DNA from: Phycisphaerae bacterium RAS2
GTDB lineage: Bacteria; Planctomycetota; Phycisphaerae; UBA1845; UTPLA1
Direction: 5' to 3'
DNA: 64,000 nucleotides
NCBI GenBank assembly: GCA_007753915.1
Contig: CP036352.1
Location: forward strand, 1,674,001 to 1,738,000
In this document: positions 7,517 to 18,400 of the stretch, in pieces
Layout of the letters: each line of letters opens with the position of its first letter
Position numbering within the stretch: the stretch's first letter is position 1
Notes under the pieces: model-generated
What the model was told of the DNA's origin: nothing
What the model saw: the letters and a program-made list of their open reading frames with translations, nothing else
The model's database searches: none
Program-made: the position numbers and the translations under genes

Positions 7517-8527
7517 CTACGGGGTCTTGGCGCGGGCGATCAAGTTGTCCCCGCGGAGGTCGGCCCGGGGCTGGAACCGGGCGACGGTGCTGGGGGCCGG
7601 CCCATTCGCGTCGCGCCGTGAACGGCCGGTGAGCAGTCGATTCACGCGCCACGCCAGTGCCCGGGAGAGCCGCGCGATCAGCGCCGCGATCTCCGGCCTG
7701 GAGGCCAGCCTCGTGTAACGATGGTGCGTGTAGCTTCCAGCGACGATGTTTGTGAAGCCGGCGGAAGTCAGCAGGTTGGCGAGACTGGATGCGTCGAAGA
7801 GGTTGATGTGAAACCGGTTGAGGCCGAGCCAGTGCCGCCCGCCCCAGCGTCGCCAGAATCCGCCCCAGTTCGGTGTGTCGATGCAGACGATGCCGCTCGG
7901 CGCGAGCACGCGGCGCACGTCGCGCAGAAAGTGCAACGGATGCGGCACATGCTCGATGACATCGCCGAGAAAAACGGCATCGAAGGGCGAAAGCGATTCG
8001 GCGTGTTCTTCGAGCGTTCCGATGAAAACTTTGATGCCGAAGCGCTCCGTCGCGCGGCGCGCGGCATCGGCCGAGACATCCAGCCCGACAACCTGCCATC
8101 CTCTGTCGCGCGCCAGCGCCGAGAAGTGCCCCAGCGCGCAGCCGACGTCGAGCAGCCGCCGTGATGGGAGATGCTCGATGGGTGCGAGGTGCACGGCGTA
8201 TTGCTGTGCGGCCCGCGCCGCGCGGTGGGCGTCGTCCTCGTCGAAGACGTAGTAATCGCCGGAATAAAGTCGAGCAAGTTCGTCGGCGGAGTAGCGCGGT
8301 TGCTGCTGGACCATGCCGCAGACTCGGCAGCGAAAGAGGTCGAACGGGCAGGCTGGGCCCCGCCGCAATGCCGGAAGACTTAAGGAATTATTCGACTCAC
8401 AGGCTGCGCAGTGATAGCCATGAACCGACTGATTGAGCGCACCGGGAATTCGTGGGGTTGTCGGATGCATCGGCGTCGCGGGCTTCGCCGCAGGACTCGT
8501 CTTTGAAGCGATCGTGGCTCCGTGCAT
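7517..8527 (-). CDS. Class I SAM-dependent methyltransferase with zinc ribbon
   Basis: A 336-residue protein. An N-terminal zinc ribbon is suggested by two CxxC pairs (YHCAACES and FRCRVCGMV). The Rossmann methyltransferase core follows with LLDVGCALGHFSALA (motif I), VVGLDVSADA, FDAVFLGDVIEHVPHP and VLAPSGIVCIDTPN. This domain order matches Methyltransf_23 enzymes of polysaccharide and secondary-metabolite loci; the acceptor cannot be read from sequence. The start is uncertain: the ATG at 8527 is used, an open frame continues upstream to 8620, and another ATG lies 19 codons in. It is transcribed divergently from ppc and ends near the 7455-7478 terminator. Confidence 0.82.
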   Translation of the reverse strand: MHGATIASKTSPAAKPATPMHPTTPRIPGALNQSVHGYHCAACESNNSLSLPALRRGPACPFDLFRCRVCGMVQQQPRYSADELARLYSGDYYVFDEDDAHRAARAAQQYAVHLAPIEHLPSRRLLDVGCALGHFSALARDRGWQVVGLDVSADAARRATERFGIKVFIGTLEEHAESLSPFDAVFLGDVIEHVPHPLHFLRDVRRVLAPSGIVCIDTPNWGGFWRRWGGRHWLGLNRFHINLFDASSLANLLTSAGFTNIVAGSYTHHRYTRLASRPEIAALIARLSRALAWRVNRLLTGRSRRDANGPAPSTVARFQPRADLRGDNLIARAKTP

Positions 8528-8663
8528 GAAATGTATATCGGCCAATTCGGCATCCCAAGGGGGCAAGAAGTCCGACGGGTGGCGATTGACTCGGCGATCC
8601 CGGTCCGCAGGGAGTAACACTGAATCGCGCGAGCGCGGGATAGGCGGGCCGCGCGCGATGGCA

Positions 8664-8669
8664 TATAGT
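8664..8669 (+). promoter_or_regulatory. Candidate -10 box of ppc (leaderless type)
   Basis: TATAGT ends exactly 7 bases before the ppc ATG at 8677, which would put transcription start on the start codon itself. No Shine-Dalgarno sequence precedes the ATG. The matching -35 position is poor. Confidence 0.45.
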
Positions 8670-8676
8670 TTCCATT

Positions 8677-11361
8677 ATGAGCGATGAGCTGCACCGCGAT
8701 TTGGGGATGCTTTCTGCGATTCTGACAAGCGTCTTGGATCGACTTGGACCGCCCGGTCAGACACAGGCTGTCGAAGGGATGCTGGAGCTGTGTCGCCGGG
8801 GGGAGACGATCGGCTTCGGCGAGGCGCGCGAACAGGTCGCGGCATTGGACCTGGAATCAATCCGCGAGCTGATCAAGTCGATTACGCTGCGATTCCATCT
8901 TCGCAACCAGGCGGAGAAGGTAGCGATTCTTCGCATCAATCGTCGCCGGCAGCGCGAAGCCACGGAATTCCAGCCTCGGCGCGAGTCGGTGGCTGAAGCG
9001 ATTTCGCAACTCAAAGCGCGCGGCGTTGCGGTGGGAGCCGTCCGGCGCATCCTCGATCGGCTTGATATCCAGCCGACCCTGACGGCGCACCCGACCGAAT
9101 CGCGCAGACGAACCTTGCTGCGCAAGCAACGCGCCATCACCGAGCGGCTGATCGAGCTGGACGAGGTCGGGCCGGATGTCGCGGCACGCCGGCGCGTCGA
9201 AGAGGAAATTCATCAGCTTGTGATGCTTCTGTATGTCACGGACGAGGTGCGCAGCGAACGACTGGGCGTCCTCGAGGAGATCGAGGGGTCGCTGTATTTC
9301 CTGACCGAGTCCATTTGGAGCGCCGTGCCTCGCATCCTGCACGATGTCGGGCTTGCAATGGAACAGTACTTTGGCGAGCGGCCCCTCGTACCGCCGCTCG
9401 TGCGCTATCGAACGTGGGTCGGCGGTGATCGAGACGGAAACCCGTTGGTGTCGGCAGGGATGACACGCGAAAGCCTGCGCCTTCATCGGCGCGCGGCGCT
9501 TGGGCGCTACGATGACAAGCTGGCCGACCTGATGCGATTGTTGAGCTTGTCGAATCGGCGCGTGCGGACTCCTCCGGCCCTGGCGGCGAGCGTGGTCCCG
9601 GGGCGACTGACGGGTTGGGTGGCGGAAGAATCCGTCTTGCGACTGCGTCACGAACCGTTCCGATTGAAGATTCTGGAAATGCGCAGCCGGCTTGTCGCGG
9701 CCGAGGAAGATCCTTCGGCTTATAGCGCGGCGGCGTTCCTGAAAGACCTCACCCTGCTGGCGGAAAGTCTCGTCGCCCTGAATCTTGGCGAAATCGTCAG
9801 GGCGAGCGGTCTGGCGGACGTGATGGCGCAGGCTCGCATCTTCGGGTTTCACTTCGCGGCCTTGGACATTCGCCAGCACAGTGCCGTGCACGAGCAGGTC
9901 GTGGGGGAGCTGTTGAGTGCGATGCAAGTCTGCCCGGATTATGCCTCGCTCGAAGAGAGCGAGCGCTCGGGAGTTCTCGCGAGCGCCATCGAACAAGTTT
10001 CCGCCTGCGGATCGGGCCCGATGCCGACGCCGGACGGCTTGAGCGAGACCTCCCTCGATTTGCTCGGAGTATTCGAAGTCCTTCGGGAAGCGGCGCGGCA
10101 GGATGTCGGCGCTCTTGGCAGTTACATCATCAGCATGGCGCACGGCGTCAGCGATGTGCTGGAGGTGTTGTTCTTGATGCGCGTTGCGGGCGCGCCGGTG
10201 ATGGACATCGTACCCTTGTTCGAAACGATCGACGATCTCACCGCATCGGCGGATTTACTCGCGGCCATGCTCATCGACCCCGTGTATCGCGCGCACGTCG
10301 AATCGCGCGGTCGGTTCCAGGAAATCATGCTCGGCTACTCCGACAGCAACAAGGACGGCGGATACGTGATGTCGAGCTGGCTGCTTCATACGGCGCAATC
10401 GCGGCTCGCGCGAGTGTGTCGCGAACACGGCGTGGAGTTTCGGTTCTTTCACGGACGCGGCGGAACGGTGGGACGCGGTGGCGGTCGCTCGAACCGTGCG
10501 ATTCTCGCGACCCCTCCGGATAGCCGCAGCGGCCGGATTCGCATGACGGAGCAGGGAGAAGTCATTTCATTTCGCTACACGCTCGCCGACATTGCCCACC
10601 GCCATCTTGAGCAGTTGACGCACGCCATGATCCTGGCGGAGTCGGAGTCGGGTCCGGTCGCGACGGCGAGACCGGTTGCGAGCGAACCGCTGATGGATCG
10701 GCTGGGTCGGCGTGCCATGGAGGTGTATCGCGAGTTGATCGACGACCCGGCGTTCTGGACCTGGTTTGTCGAAGTATCGCCGATCGCGCAAATCAGTGCG
10801 CTGCCGATCGCTTCGCGCCCGGTGTCGCGAGCGAGCGGTGCCGTGCATTTTGAGAACTTGCGTGCGATACCATGGGTCTTCTCATGGACGCAGATGCGAT
10901 TCAACGTGCCGGGGTGGTACGGACTGGGCTCTGCACTGTCCGAGATCATTGCGGAGCGCGAGGAACACGCGAGTACGCTTGCGAAATGGTATCAGGAATG
11001 GGAGTTCTTCCGAACGCTGATCGACAATGCGCAACAGGAAATGGCGCGGGCGCGGCTTCCCATTGCGCAATGCTATGACGCGGCCGGCGGCACTTCGCTT
11101 TTCGATCGGATTTCGGGAGAGTTTGATCGAGCGCGAGAAGCAATCCTGCAGATCACAGGACAGCATGCGTTGCTGGACAACAATCGCGTCATCCAGCGTT
11201 CGATCGAGGAGCGAAACGGCGCGACCGACGTGTTGAATCTGCTTCAGGTCGAATTGTTGCGACGTTTCCGAGAGGGCGACGAGCTGCAGCGCGCAACGCT
11301 GCGCCCCGTGCTCTTCGCCAGCATTAACGGCATCGCCGCGGCCATGCAGAGTACCGGCTGA
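8677..11361 (+). CDS. ppc: Phosphoenolpyruvate carboxylase
   Basis: An 894-residue enzyme, full length for the bacterial family. It carboxylates phosphoenolpyruvate to oxaloacetate and so refills the TCA cycle. Diagnostic stretches are TLTAHPTESRRRTLL (catalytic His, near residue 140), RTWVGGDRDGNP (PEP-binding), EIMLGYSDSNKDGGYVMSSW, FFHGRGGTVGRGGG (the mobile glycine loop) and the C-terminal SINGIAAAMQSTG, the usual NGIAAGMRNTG ending. I see no missing catalytic block. The ATG has no ribosome-binding site but does have a -10-like box 7 bases upstream. The stop lies 3 bases from the stop of the convergent DUF4198 gene, leaving no room for a terminator between them. Confidence 0.96.
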   Translation: MSDELHRDLGMLSAILTSVLDRLGPPGQTQAVEGMLELCRRGETIGFGEAREQVAALDLESIRELIKSITLRFHLRNQAEKVAILRINRRRQREATEFQPRRESVAEAISQLKARGVAVGAVRRILDRLDIQPTLTAHPTESRRRTLLRKQRAITERLIELDEVGPDVAARRRVEEEIHQLVMLLYVTDEVRSERLGVLEEIEGSLYFLTESIWSAVPRILHDVGLAMEQYFGERPLVPPLVRYRTWVGGDRDGNPLVSAGMTRESLRLHRRAALGRYDDKLADLMRLLSLSNRRVRTPPALAASVVPGRLTGWVAEESVLRLRHEPFRLKILEMRSRLVAAEEDPSAYSAAAFLKDLTLLAESLVALNLGEIVRASGLADVMAQARIFGFHFAALDIRQHSAVHEQVVGELLSAMQVCPDYASLEESERSGVLASAIEQVSACGSGPMPTPDGLSETSLDLLGVFEVLREAARQDVGALGSYIISMAHGVSDVLEVLFLMRVAGAPVMDIVPLFETIDDLTASADLLAAMLIDPVYRAHVESRGRFQEIMLGYSDSNKDGGYVMSSWLLHTAQSRLARVCREHGVEFRFFHGRGGTVGRGGGRSNRAILATPPDSRSGRIRMTEQGEVISFRYTLADIAHRHLEQLTHAMILAESESGPVATARPVASEPLMDRLGRRAMEVYRELIDDPAFWTWFVEVSPIAQISALPIASRPVSRASGAVHFENLRAIPWVFSWTQMRFNVPGWYGLGSALSEIIAEREEHASTLAKWYQEWEFFRTLIDNAQQEMARARLPIAQCYDAAGGTSLFDRISGEFDRAREAILQITGQHALLDNNRVIQRSIEERNGATDVLNLLQVELLRRFREGDELQRATLRPVLFASINGIAAAMQSTG

Positions 11362-11364
11362 CCG

Positions 11365-12267
11365 TCATGGCAGTTCAAACGTCAGGGACGACCATGTGCT
11401 TTCCCAATCGACGTCGTCGCGACCCCTGGCCCGCGTCATGCGCACGGCGTTGATGACGTGCATGCCGGGTTGCGAAAGCTCAAACGACGCCTTGCCGTCG
11501 GAATCGGTGCGCGCCGTGCGGCGGACCGATTTGCCATTTTCCAGCCAGATCGCGGCCATCAGCGCGCCGGCCGCGGGCCTCCCATTTTCGACAAGCTGAA
11601 AAGTCATTCGTGTGGGGGCCGACGGTTGTGATGGTGCGTTGATTGTCGTGGGCTGCGTCGTGGCGGGTGATCGGCGGCGTTTTTCCAATGGACGATAGGG
11701 GTTGTTCAATGGAATGATTTCAAGGGGCAGGCCGATTCGGACATCATGCACGCCGCGGCCGTCACCGTTCACCGCGACGAGCGCTTTGGCGCATCGGGAA
11801 TATGCCTCGCGCCCGGGCTTGGTCGATTCACCCAGTTTCTTGCGCAGGTCGATCACGTGTTCCATGCCGTCTTCTCGAAGATAGGCCTCGAACTTGTCCG
11901 GCTCGAGCGTAATAGTTGTCGGGCGATTGCAGAACGTCAGCGTGTTGAGGCCGTTGCTCGTAAAGACGAATCGACCAGCCGGGGTGCCGCCGTCGTCGCC
12001 GGAAATGTCCGTCGTTCGGGAATTGGCGACGGCGTTAGATAGCTGGAAATAGGAATCGAAGCGAATGAGTCGACTGTTGTCGCGGGGACGCGGTTCGCCG
12101 GGAAGGCCGTCCCCTACGAACAGGTTGACGTCAATCTCCCTGCCCGCCGTGGGTTGAAAAGTGGCGGGCTGGATCCAGTACTCGTGCGCCGCGGCACGCC
12201 CACAGAGTATTCCTGTCAGCGCGACCATGCATGACGCCGCGCGTCGAGGATAAAGTGATCGATTCAT
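11365..12267 (-). CDS. Exported DUF4198-family protein
   Basis: A 300-residue periplasmic or secreted protein. The signal peptide ends GRAAAHEYW, so the mature protein begins with the His-Glu-aromatic sequence typical of DUF4198/NikM-like proteins, where the N-terminal histidine may bind metal. The body is beta-rich; a TTQPTTINAPSQP linker near residue 210 leads to a second Ig-like module (ARTDSDGKASFELSQPGMHV). The family is often annotated as a nickel-uptake accessory, but no nickel or cobalt transporter is nearby, so that role is only a possibility. The ATG at 12267 has AGGGA 8 bases upstream. Confidence 0.75.
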   Translation of the reverse strand: MNRSLYPRRAASCMVALTGILCGRAAAHEYWIQPATFQPTAGREIDVNLFVGDGLPGEPRPRDNSRLIRFDSYFQLSNAVANSRTTDISGDDGGTPAGRFVFTSNGLNTLTFCNRPTTITLEPDKFEAYLREDGMEHVIDLRKKLGESTKPGREAYSRCAKALVAVNGDGRGVHDVRIGLPLEIIPLNNPYRPLEKRRRSPATTQPTTINAPSQPSAPTRMTFQLVENGRPAAGALMAAIWLENGKSVRRTARTDSDGKASFELSQPGMHVINAVRMTRARGRDDVDWESTWSSLTFELP

Positions 12268-12359
12268 CGGCTTTCCCTGGAAGACTTCGCGGTTTGTCCG
12301 CATGGTAGGCTGCAACGTGTCGAGACGGCAAGGCCCGGCGCGGCGCACTGCGCAAAGGA

Positions 12360-12387
12360 AAGCCCCGAGCGCGTCTGCCCGGGGCTT
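12360..12387 (-). terminator. Terminator of the giant repeat gene
   Basis: On the minus strand AAGCCCCG (12387-12380) pairs with CGGGGCTT (12367-12360), 12-base loop, followed by TTCCTTTG. It lies about 70 bases past the stop of the giant gene. Confidence 0.6.
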
Positions 12388-12454
12388 CCACGAGACCTGA
12401 ATCCAAGTTCAACCACGGCGGGACGCAGCACGAGCCGCCCGCGCCGGCCCCGTG

Positions 12455-15400
12455 TTACGGGCACTCCTCGGCCGCCAGCAGCTTGCCGACGAATTCCTCA
12501 ACGGAGAGCGTGGCACAACTGCAAGCCGGGCTTTCGGCGTCCGACACCTGTGTCACGCAATTGACATATTCCTGGATGTCATCGCCGCCGATCGCGTGAT
12601 TGCCGGACATGTCGCCGGCGCACGGACAGTCGGTAATGGCCAGGAACGCGGGCAGGTAGTTCACGGTGTCGATTCCGATGTAGGTGCTTCCCGGGCCGAG
12701 TGGTCCGCCGGCATCGTTGAGGTAGCGGAACGCCAGCCGGCCGCAGGTTGGCTTGGGCAAGCCCGTGATGACCACGTTGAAGCCGGTCCAGTCGAAGGGA
12801 TAACCGACGGGTGAATACGTCGGATTGATATCGAGCAGGACGGTCGTGAAATCGCCGACGCTCGTGGACGTCCCACCGACCTCGGTGCTGCAGCAGTTGA
12901 GGCTCATTCGCACCTGCAGCCGATCCGGTTTCGAGATCGGGCTTAGCGCGGTTCGCGTGAAGAACGAGAACTGGTCCCCGTTGGAAAGCGTGCGCGCCGG
13001 CAGGATCAACCAGTTGCTGATTCGGGCGACGTTGGCGCCGTTGTTTTCGTCCGCCGCGATGTACGAATTCGGCGGGCCGGCATGCGCGGGGAAGACCGCC
13101 GGATTGCCCTGGAACCAGCCGGTCGTGCCGAGAGGCTGGCTCAAGTTGAGCATCAGCCAGTCCTGCGGCGGCAGGTTGGTGATGTCGTTGAAGCCCTCGA
13201 ACGTCTTGCCATCCACCACCGGGCAGGGGGTTTCGCACCCGCCGCAATAGAAGAGGTCGCCGTCCTGAATCAGGTTGCAGGCCGTGCCGTCGATGCAGCC
13301 TCCGCCGCACGAGGGACCGGTGACCGGATCGAGATCGATCCAGCAGGTGGCATCGCAGGAGCATTCCTCAATGGCCCACGACGGTGTGCAATCGCTGCCG
13401 CAGGGGCAATCTTCCGAGCTGCCGCAAATCGCGTCGTTGCTGCAGCGCGAGACGCGCCGCACCACGACCGGGCGGCACTCGGCGCCGGGCTGGGCGCAGG
13501 GCGCGCCGGTGCAGGACCAGCCGTCGAGCGACACAAAGCAGCGCGGGCGATTCACGAAGTTCTTGCTGACGTGCAGATCGATGCCCTGCGAACCGATCGA
13601 GATGCTATAGGTCGTCGGCAGGGATACCTGCACGAAATCAGTCGGCACGGTTTCGGCGACGGTGTGGCCACCGGTGCCGAGGCCGGCGATGCGGTAGTTG
13701 CCGTCGGCGTCGGTGACCGCGCTGCCCGAGCCGGCCGTGACGGTGACGCCGGGTTGCGGGACATCGCCGATGCCGTCGCCGTCGAAATCGATGGTGACGC
13801 GGCCGCGGACCTCGCCGCGCGCCGGAGCCGAGAGGCTGCACCCGCCACAGTCGTCGTGCTTGGTGTCGCTTCCGCGACCGCCGAAGCGCTTGTCGCAATT
13901 CTGGCAGCGATAAAGGTTGTCGTTGCCGCGATTGCCGAAGAGCCAGTCGCAGTTGGAGTCCGAGCCACTGCGGACGTGATCGTTGCCGCGGTTGCCGAAG
14001 GCATAGTCGCCGCCGCCCTCGGTGGAGAGGCAGTCGTTGCCGCGGTTGCCGAACATGAAGTCCTTGTTGCCGCCGCCTGCCATCTGGTCGTCGTCGAGAT
14101 TGCCGAAGAGGAAGTCCACCCCGGCGTCACCGCGGATCGTGTCGTTGTTCTTGTTGCCGAAGGCGATATTTGTGCCGCCGCCGCCGAAGAACTGATCGTT
14201 GCCGGTGTTGCCGAAGAGCAGATTCAGACCGCCCGCGCCGACAAGCACGTCGTCGCCGCCGTTGCCGAAAGCGATGAACAACGCCGGTCCGCCGGACTGG
14301 AGAATGTCGTTCCCGCCGTTCCCGAACAGCACGCCGAGGCCGCTGCTGGATCGCACGCGGTCCTCGCCGCCGTTGCCGAAGAGCACGGCAAGCCCCGGGC
14401 CGCCGGTGACTTCGTCATGATCCGCGTTGCCAAACGCGACGCAGAGGCCCGCGCCGCCGGTGACCTGGTCGTTCTGTTTGTTGCCGAACAGGACGGACAG
14501 GCCCGGACCGCCGATGACTTCGTCGTCGCCCTTGTTGCCGAACAAGACGTTCAGGCCCGCGCCGCCCTCGACGTGATCGACGCCGGCGTTGCCGAACAGG
14601 ATGTTGACGCCCGCGCCGGCCTGCACGGTGTCATCATTCTTGCCGCCGAAGGCGATGTTCAACCCGCTGCCGGCGTTGATGGTGTCATCTTCACGATTGC
14701 CGAACAGAACATTCAGGCCGTCCTGCGACGTGATGGTGTCATTTCCACGATTTCCGAACACGAGGTTCAGGCCCGTGCCGGCGGTGATGGTGTCGTTCTC
14801 GGCGTTGCCGAAGAGCAGGTTGATGCCGTCGCCGGCGGTGATCGTGTCGTTTTCCTTGCCGCCGAAGACGAGATTCAATCCGTCGCCGGCCGAAATGATG
14901 TCATCGCACGGCCCGCCGAAGAGCAGATCGATCTCCATGGGCGGCACGGTCGGCAACAGCAGGCGGCCGAGGCTGGTGATGTCGTCTTCGCCGTCGCTGC
15001 CGAACATGAGGTTGCCGAATGCGATGGGGGTGGGCACGCCGCTGATGGGGACGACCACGATGCCGCCGTGGTCGGCGCGCAGGATGTCGTCGCCGTCGGC
15101 GCCGAAGACGAGGTCGATGCCGTTGTAAGCGTCCACTTCGTCGTTGCCCGGTCCGCAGAAGATGAGGTCGGCCGCGCCGCCGAGGTCGCCGACGCCCAGA
15201 TCGTTGAGTAGCTCGTCGAGGTCTTCGTTGACGCCGGAGCAAAGATCCGAGACGTTCGCGCCCTGGATCGTGTCGTTGCCCGGCCCGCCGAAGAGCAGGT
15301 TACCGAAGAAGATGATGACGGCTTGGCCGGAGGAAATGTCGCCGATGATGATGAGCGAGCCTTCCTTGCCCTCGATGGTGTCATTGCCGCCGGCGCCGAA

Positions 15401-18400
15401 AGCGAGATCGATGCCGCCCTGGGGATTGTCGGTGTCCTGATTCTCATAGTCGGCGCGGATGAGGTCGTTGTCGGGCCCGCCGAAGAGGAGATTGCCGAAG
15501 AGCAGGCAGAAGTCCTGATCGGGCAGTTCGATGTTGCCGCCGGTGCAGCCGTAGATGTTGTCATCGCCGGATGCGCCAAAGATGAGGTCGATGCCGTCGT
15601 GCTCGTCGCCGTCTTCGGGCGGATCGGCCGCGTCGCCGTGCAGCGTGTCGTTGCCGGCCTGGCCGAAGATGAGATCGCCCAGGTCAATCTTGAACGTGTC
15701 GTTGATGTTGAGGACATGCCCCTTGCCGGCCGAGGCGGTGTCGTCGCCCGCGCCGCAGAAGATGAGGTCAATGCCGTCGAGTGTTTCGATCTCGTCGTTC
15801 TGATCGCCGCCGAAGATCACGTTTCCAAGCTTGAGTTCAAAATCGGGGTCGCTGGAATCGCCGATGGAGAGCAGCCCGCCGCCGTAGCCGAAGATGGTGT
15901 CGTCGCCGTCGCGGCCGAAGATCACGTCAATGTCGTCGTCAGCGCGGTCGGCTTCGGGGTCGTCGCCATGGAGTTCGTCGTTGCCGTTGCCGCCGAAGAG
16001 GAGATCTCCCAGCGCGAGGCGGAAGTCGTCATCCCCGATGGTGAGCAGGTGGCCCTTGCCGGCGGATGACACGGTGTCGTCATCATCGCCGCCGAAGATC
16101 ACGTCGATGCCGGCGGTCGTGTCGATCTCGTCCTTGCCGTTGCCGCCGAAGATGAGGTTGCCCAGCCGCAGCTCGAAGTCGGGATCGCTGACATCGCCGA
16201 TGCTCAACAGGCCGCCGGCGTAACCGTGGATCGTGTCGTCGCCGTCGCGTCCGAAGATCACGTCGATGTCCTGATCGGCCTCGTCGGCATCGGGGTCATC
16301 GCCGTCGATCGTGTCATTGTCGCCGCCGCCGAAAATGAGATCGCCGAGGGCGAGGCGGAACTGGCTGCTCCCGCTGCCGATGGTGAGCTGCGCGCCCTTG
16401 CCGGCGTTGATGGGGTCTTCGCCGTTGCCGCCGAAGAGGACATCGATGCCGTCTTTCGTCAGGATGTCGTCGTTGCCGTCCCCACCGAATACGAGATTGC
16501 CCAGTTTGATTGTGAACGAGCCGATGGTCAGATCGCCGCCGTGGCTGACGCGCACGCGGTCGTTGTCGGCGCCACCCATGACGAAGTCGATTTCCTCGGG
16601 GTCGTCGTCCTCGCTGTCGCCGGCCACGATCGTGTCATCGCCGTCAACGCCGAAGAAAATGTCGCCCATGGCGACAGAGAGATTGCCACGCGTCAACGTC
16701 TGGCCGCCGCCGCCGAAGATGCAGTCGTTGCCCTTGTTGCCGACGAGGATGTCCACCTTGGCGCCGCCGTTGATGCGGTCGTTGCCGCCGCCGCCGAAAA
16801 TGAGATCGTTGCCGTCGTCGCCGTTCAGTTCGTCGTCGCCGCCCAGGCCGATGATCAGGTCGGCATCGTCGCCGCCTTCGATTTTGTCGCTGCCGGTCGA
16901 GCCGATCAGCACGTCGTTGCCCGGGCCGCCGTTGATGGTGTTCGTTGGCGTGACTTCGCAGGTGTTGCTTCCGCCGACGAACGCCAGCGTGTCGCCGAGG
17001 ATCGGCGCCGCAGCCGTCATGAGCGCGTCAAGGTCGGCCGCAAGCTGGTCGGCTTCGGCGAGGAGCGCGTCGGCCGCCGCTTCGACGCTCGTTTGCGCCT
17101 GGGTATCCAGTGCGTCGGCTGCGGCGAGTACTTCGTTCAGCCCGCGCGTGTGCATCGTGTCGCCGCGATTCTCCAGATCGCCCTCGGCCTGCGCGACCCA
17201 CTGTTCCCAGTCTGCGGCGAGCGCCTCGGTTGTCGAGCTTAGCGTGTCGCCGGTGTTGACGAGGTTGTCGCCCTGCGTCTCCATCTGTGCCGCGTTGGAG
17301 GACGGGATTTCATCGTCGCCCTTGCTGTCGGCCAGCGCTTCCAGCGCGTCGCCGTCTGCTTCAAAGGCATCGCCTTCCAACTCGACCTGATCGACGCGCG
17401 CCTCGACCGTGTCCGTGATGGCCTCGAGCGCTTCGACGCGCCGCTCGACTTCGGCGCAGATGGGCGGCAGGCCGCTGGGGTCCTGCAGGTCCTCGTTGAA
17501 CTCGGTCTCGGTCGGCTCGGGGTCTTCGTCGCACATGAGCGACAGTTCGCTGATCGTGAGAACGTGGCTCTCGATGGTCTGCATGAGCAAGGCAACGGGA
17601 TCGCCGTTCTGCGTTTCCATGCCGAGGCTCGCGGCCCGGTCATACAACGACTGCGCGCGGACAAGCAGGTCGTTCGCAACGGGCAGGAGCAGCTCGAACT
17701 CGTCGATCATCACTTCCACGTCGGCCGAGATGACCTGTGCTTCCTGCGAGATGCCTTGCACGTCTGCCGCGATGTAATTGTTCAGGTAATTCGCGATGCG
17801 GCCGTGGGCCTTCTGTACGGTCGCGGCGGTCGGCTGGACGAGTTCGCTTTCGATGTCGCGCACGTAATTGGCCGTGGGGAGAACGAGATTGTTGCCGGCG
17901 TCCTTCGCGAGGGTCGCGGCATTCTCAACGAGACACGACGCCGTGTTGCAAGTGCTCTGCGGGGCATCGAGCATGTCCAGCACGCGATCGATGTAGGTCT
18001 GTGCCTGCTGAAGCGTCGCGATCATCGTCAGGGCGTCGTTCAGGGACGTGACGTTCAAGTCAATGCCGCCTAGGACGATGTCTTCATCGCCGCCGCCGTG
18101 GACTTCGATGATCCATGTGTCGGAGATGGCTCCATTGGAATCGTCGAAAACAATCAGATTGTCGCCATCGTCGGCTGTGACGCGAATCGTGCCGAAGGGC
18201 GTGGCGGTCGAGTCGTAGCTACAACTGGGCGTGGCGTCGCCGGCGGGGGTGTAGATATCGACAATCGCCGGATTGCCCGCGTTCTTGACGATGCGCACGC
18301 TGTCGTCGCCTGTCGTGCCCTGAATCTCCAGCACGTTGCTGATGACATCGACATTGAGCGTGCCGCAAGGGGCGGCCTGGACGGTTGCGACCGTGAAGAG

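Noticed and set aside
8857-10143. 428-codon minus-strand open frame inside ppc
   Set aside because: Antisense to a fully conserved enzyme.
13909-14887. Regular 54-base repeats as CRISPR or satellite DNA
   Set aside because: They are in frame inside a coding gene and vary by codon, so they are protein repeats.
13082-15211. 709-codon plus-strand open frame opposite the repeat gene
   Set aside because: It is a shadow of the repetitive GNxxND codons; its own protein is only Val/Ala/Glu-rich repeats with no family, and the minus frame has signal peptides and known domains.
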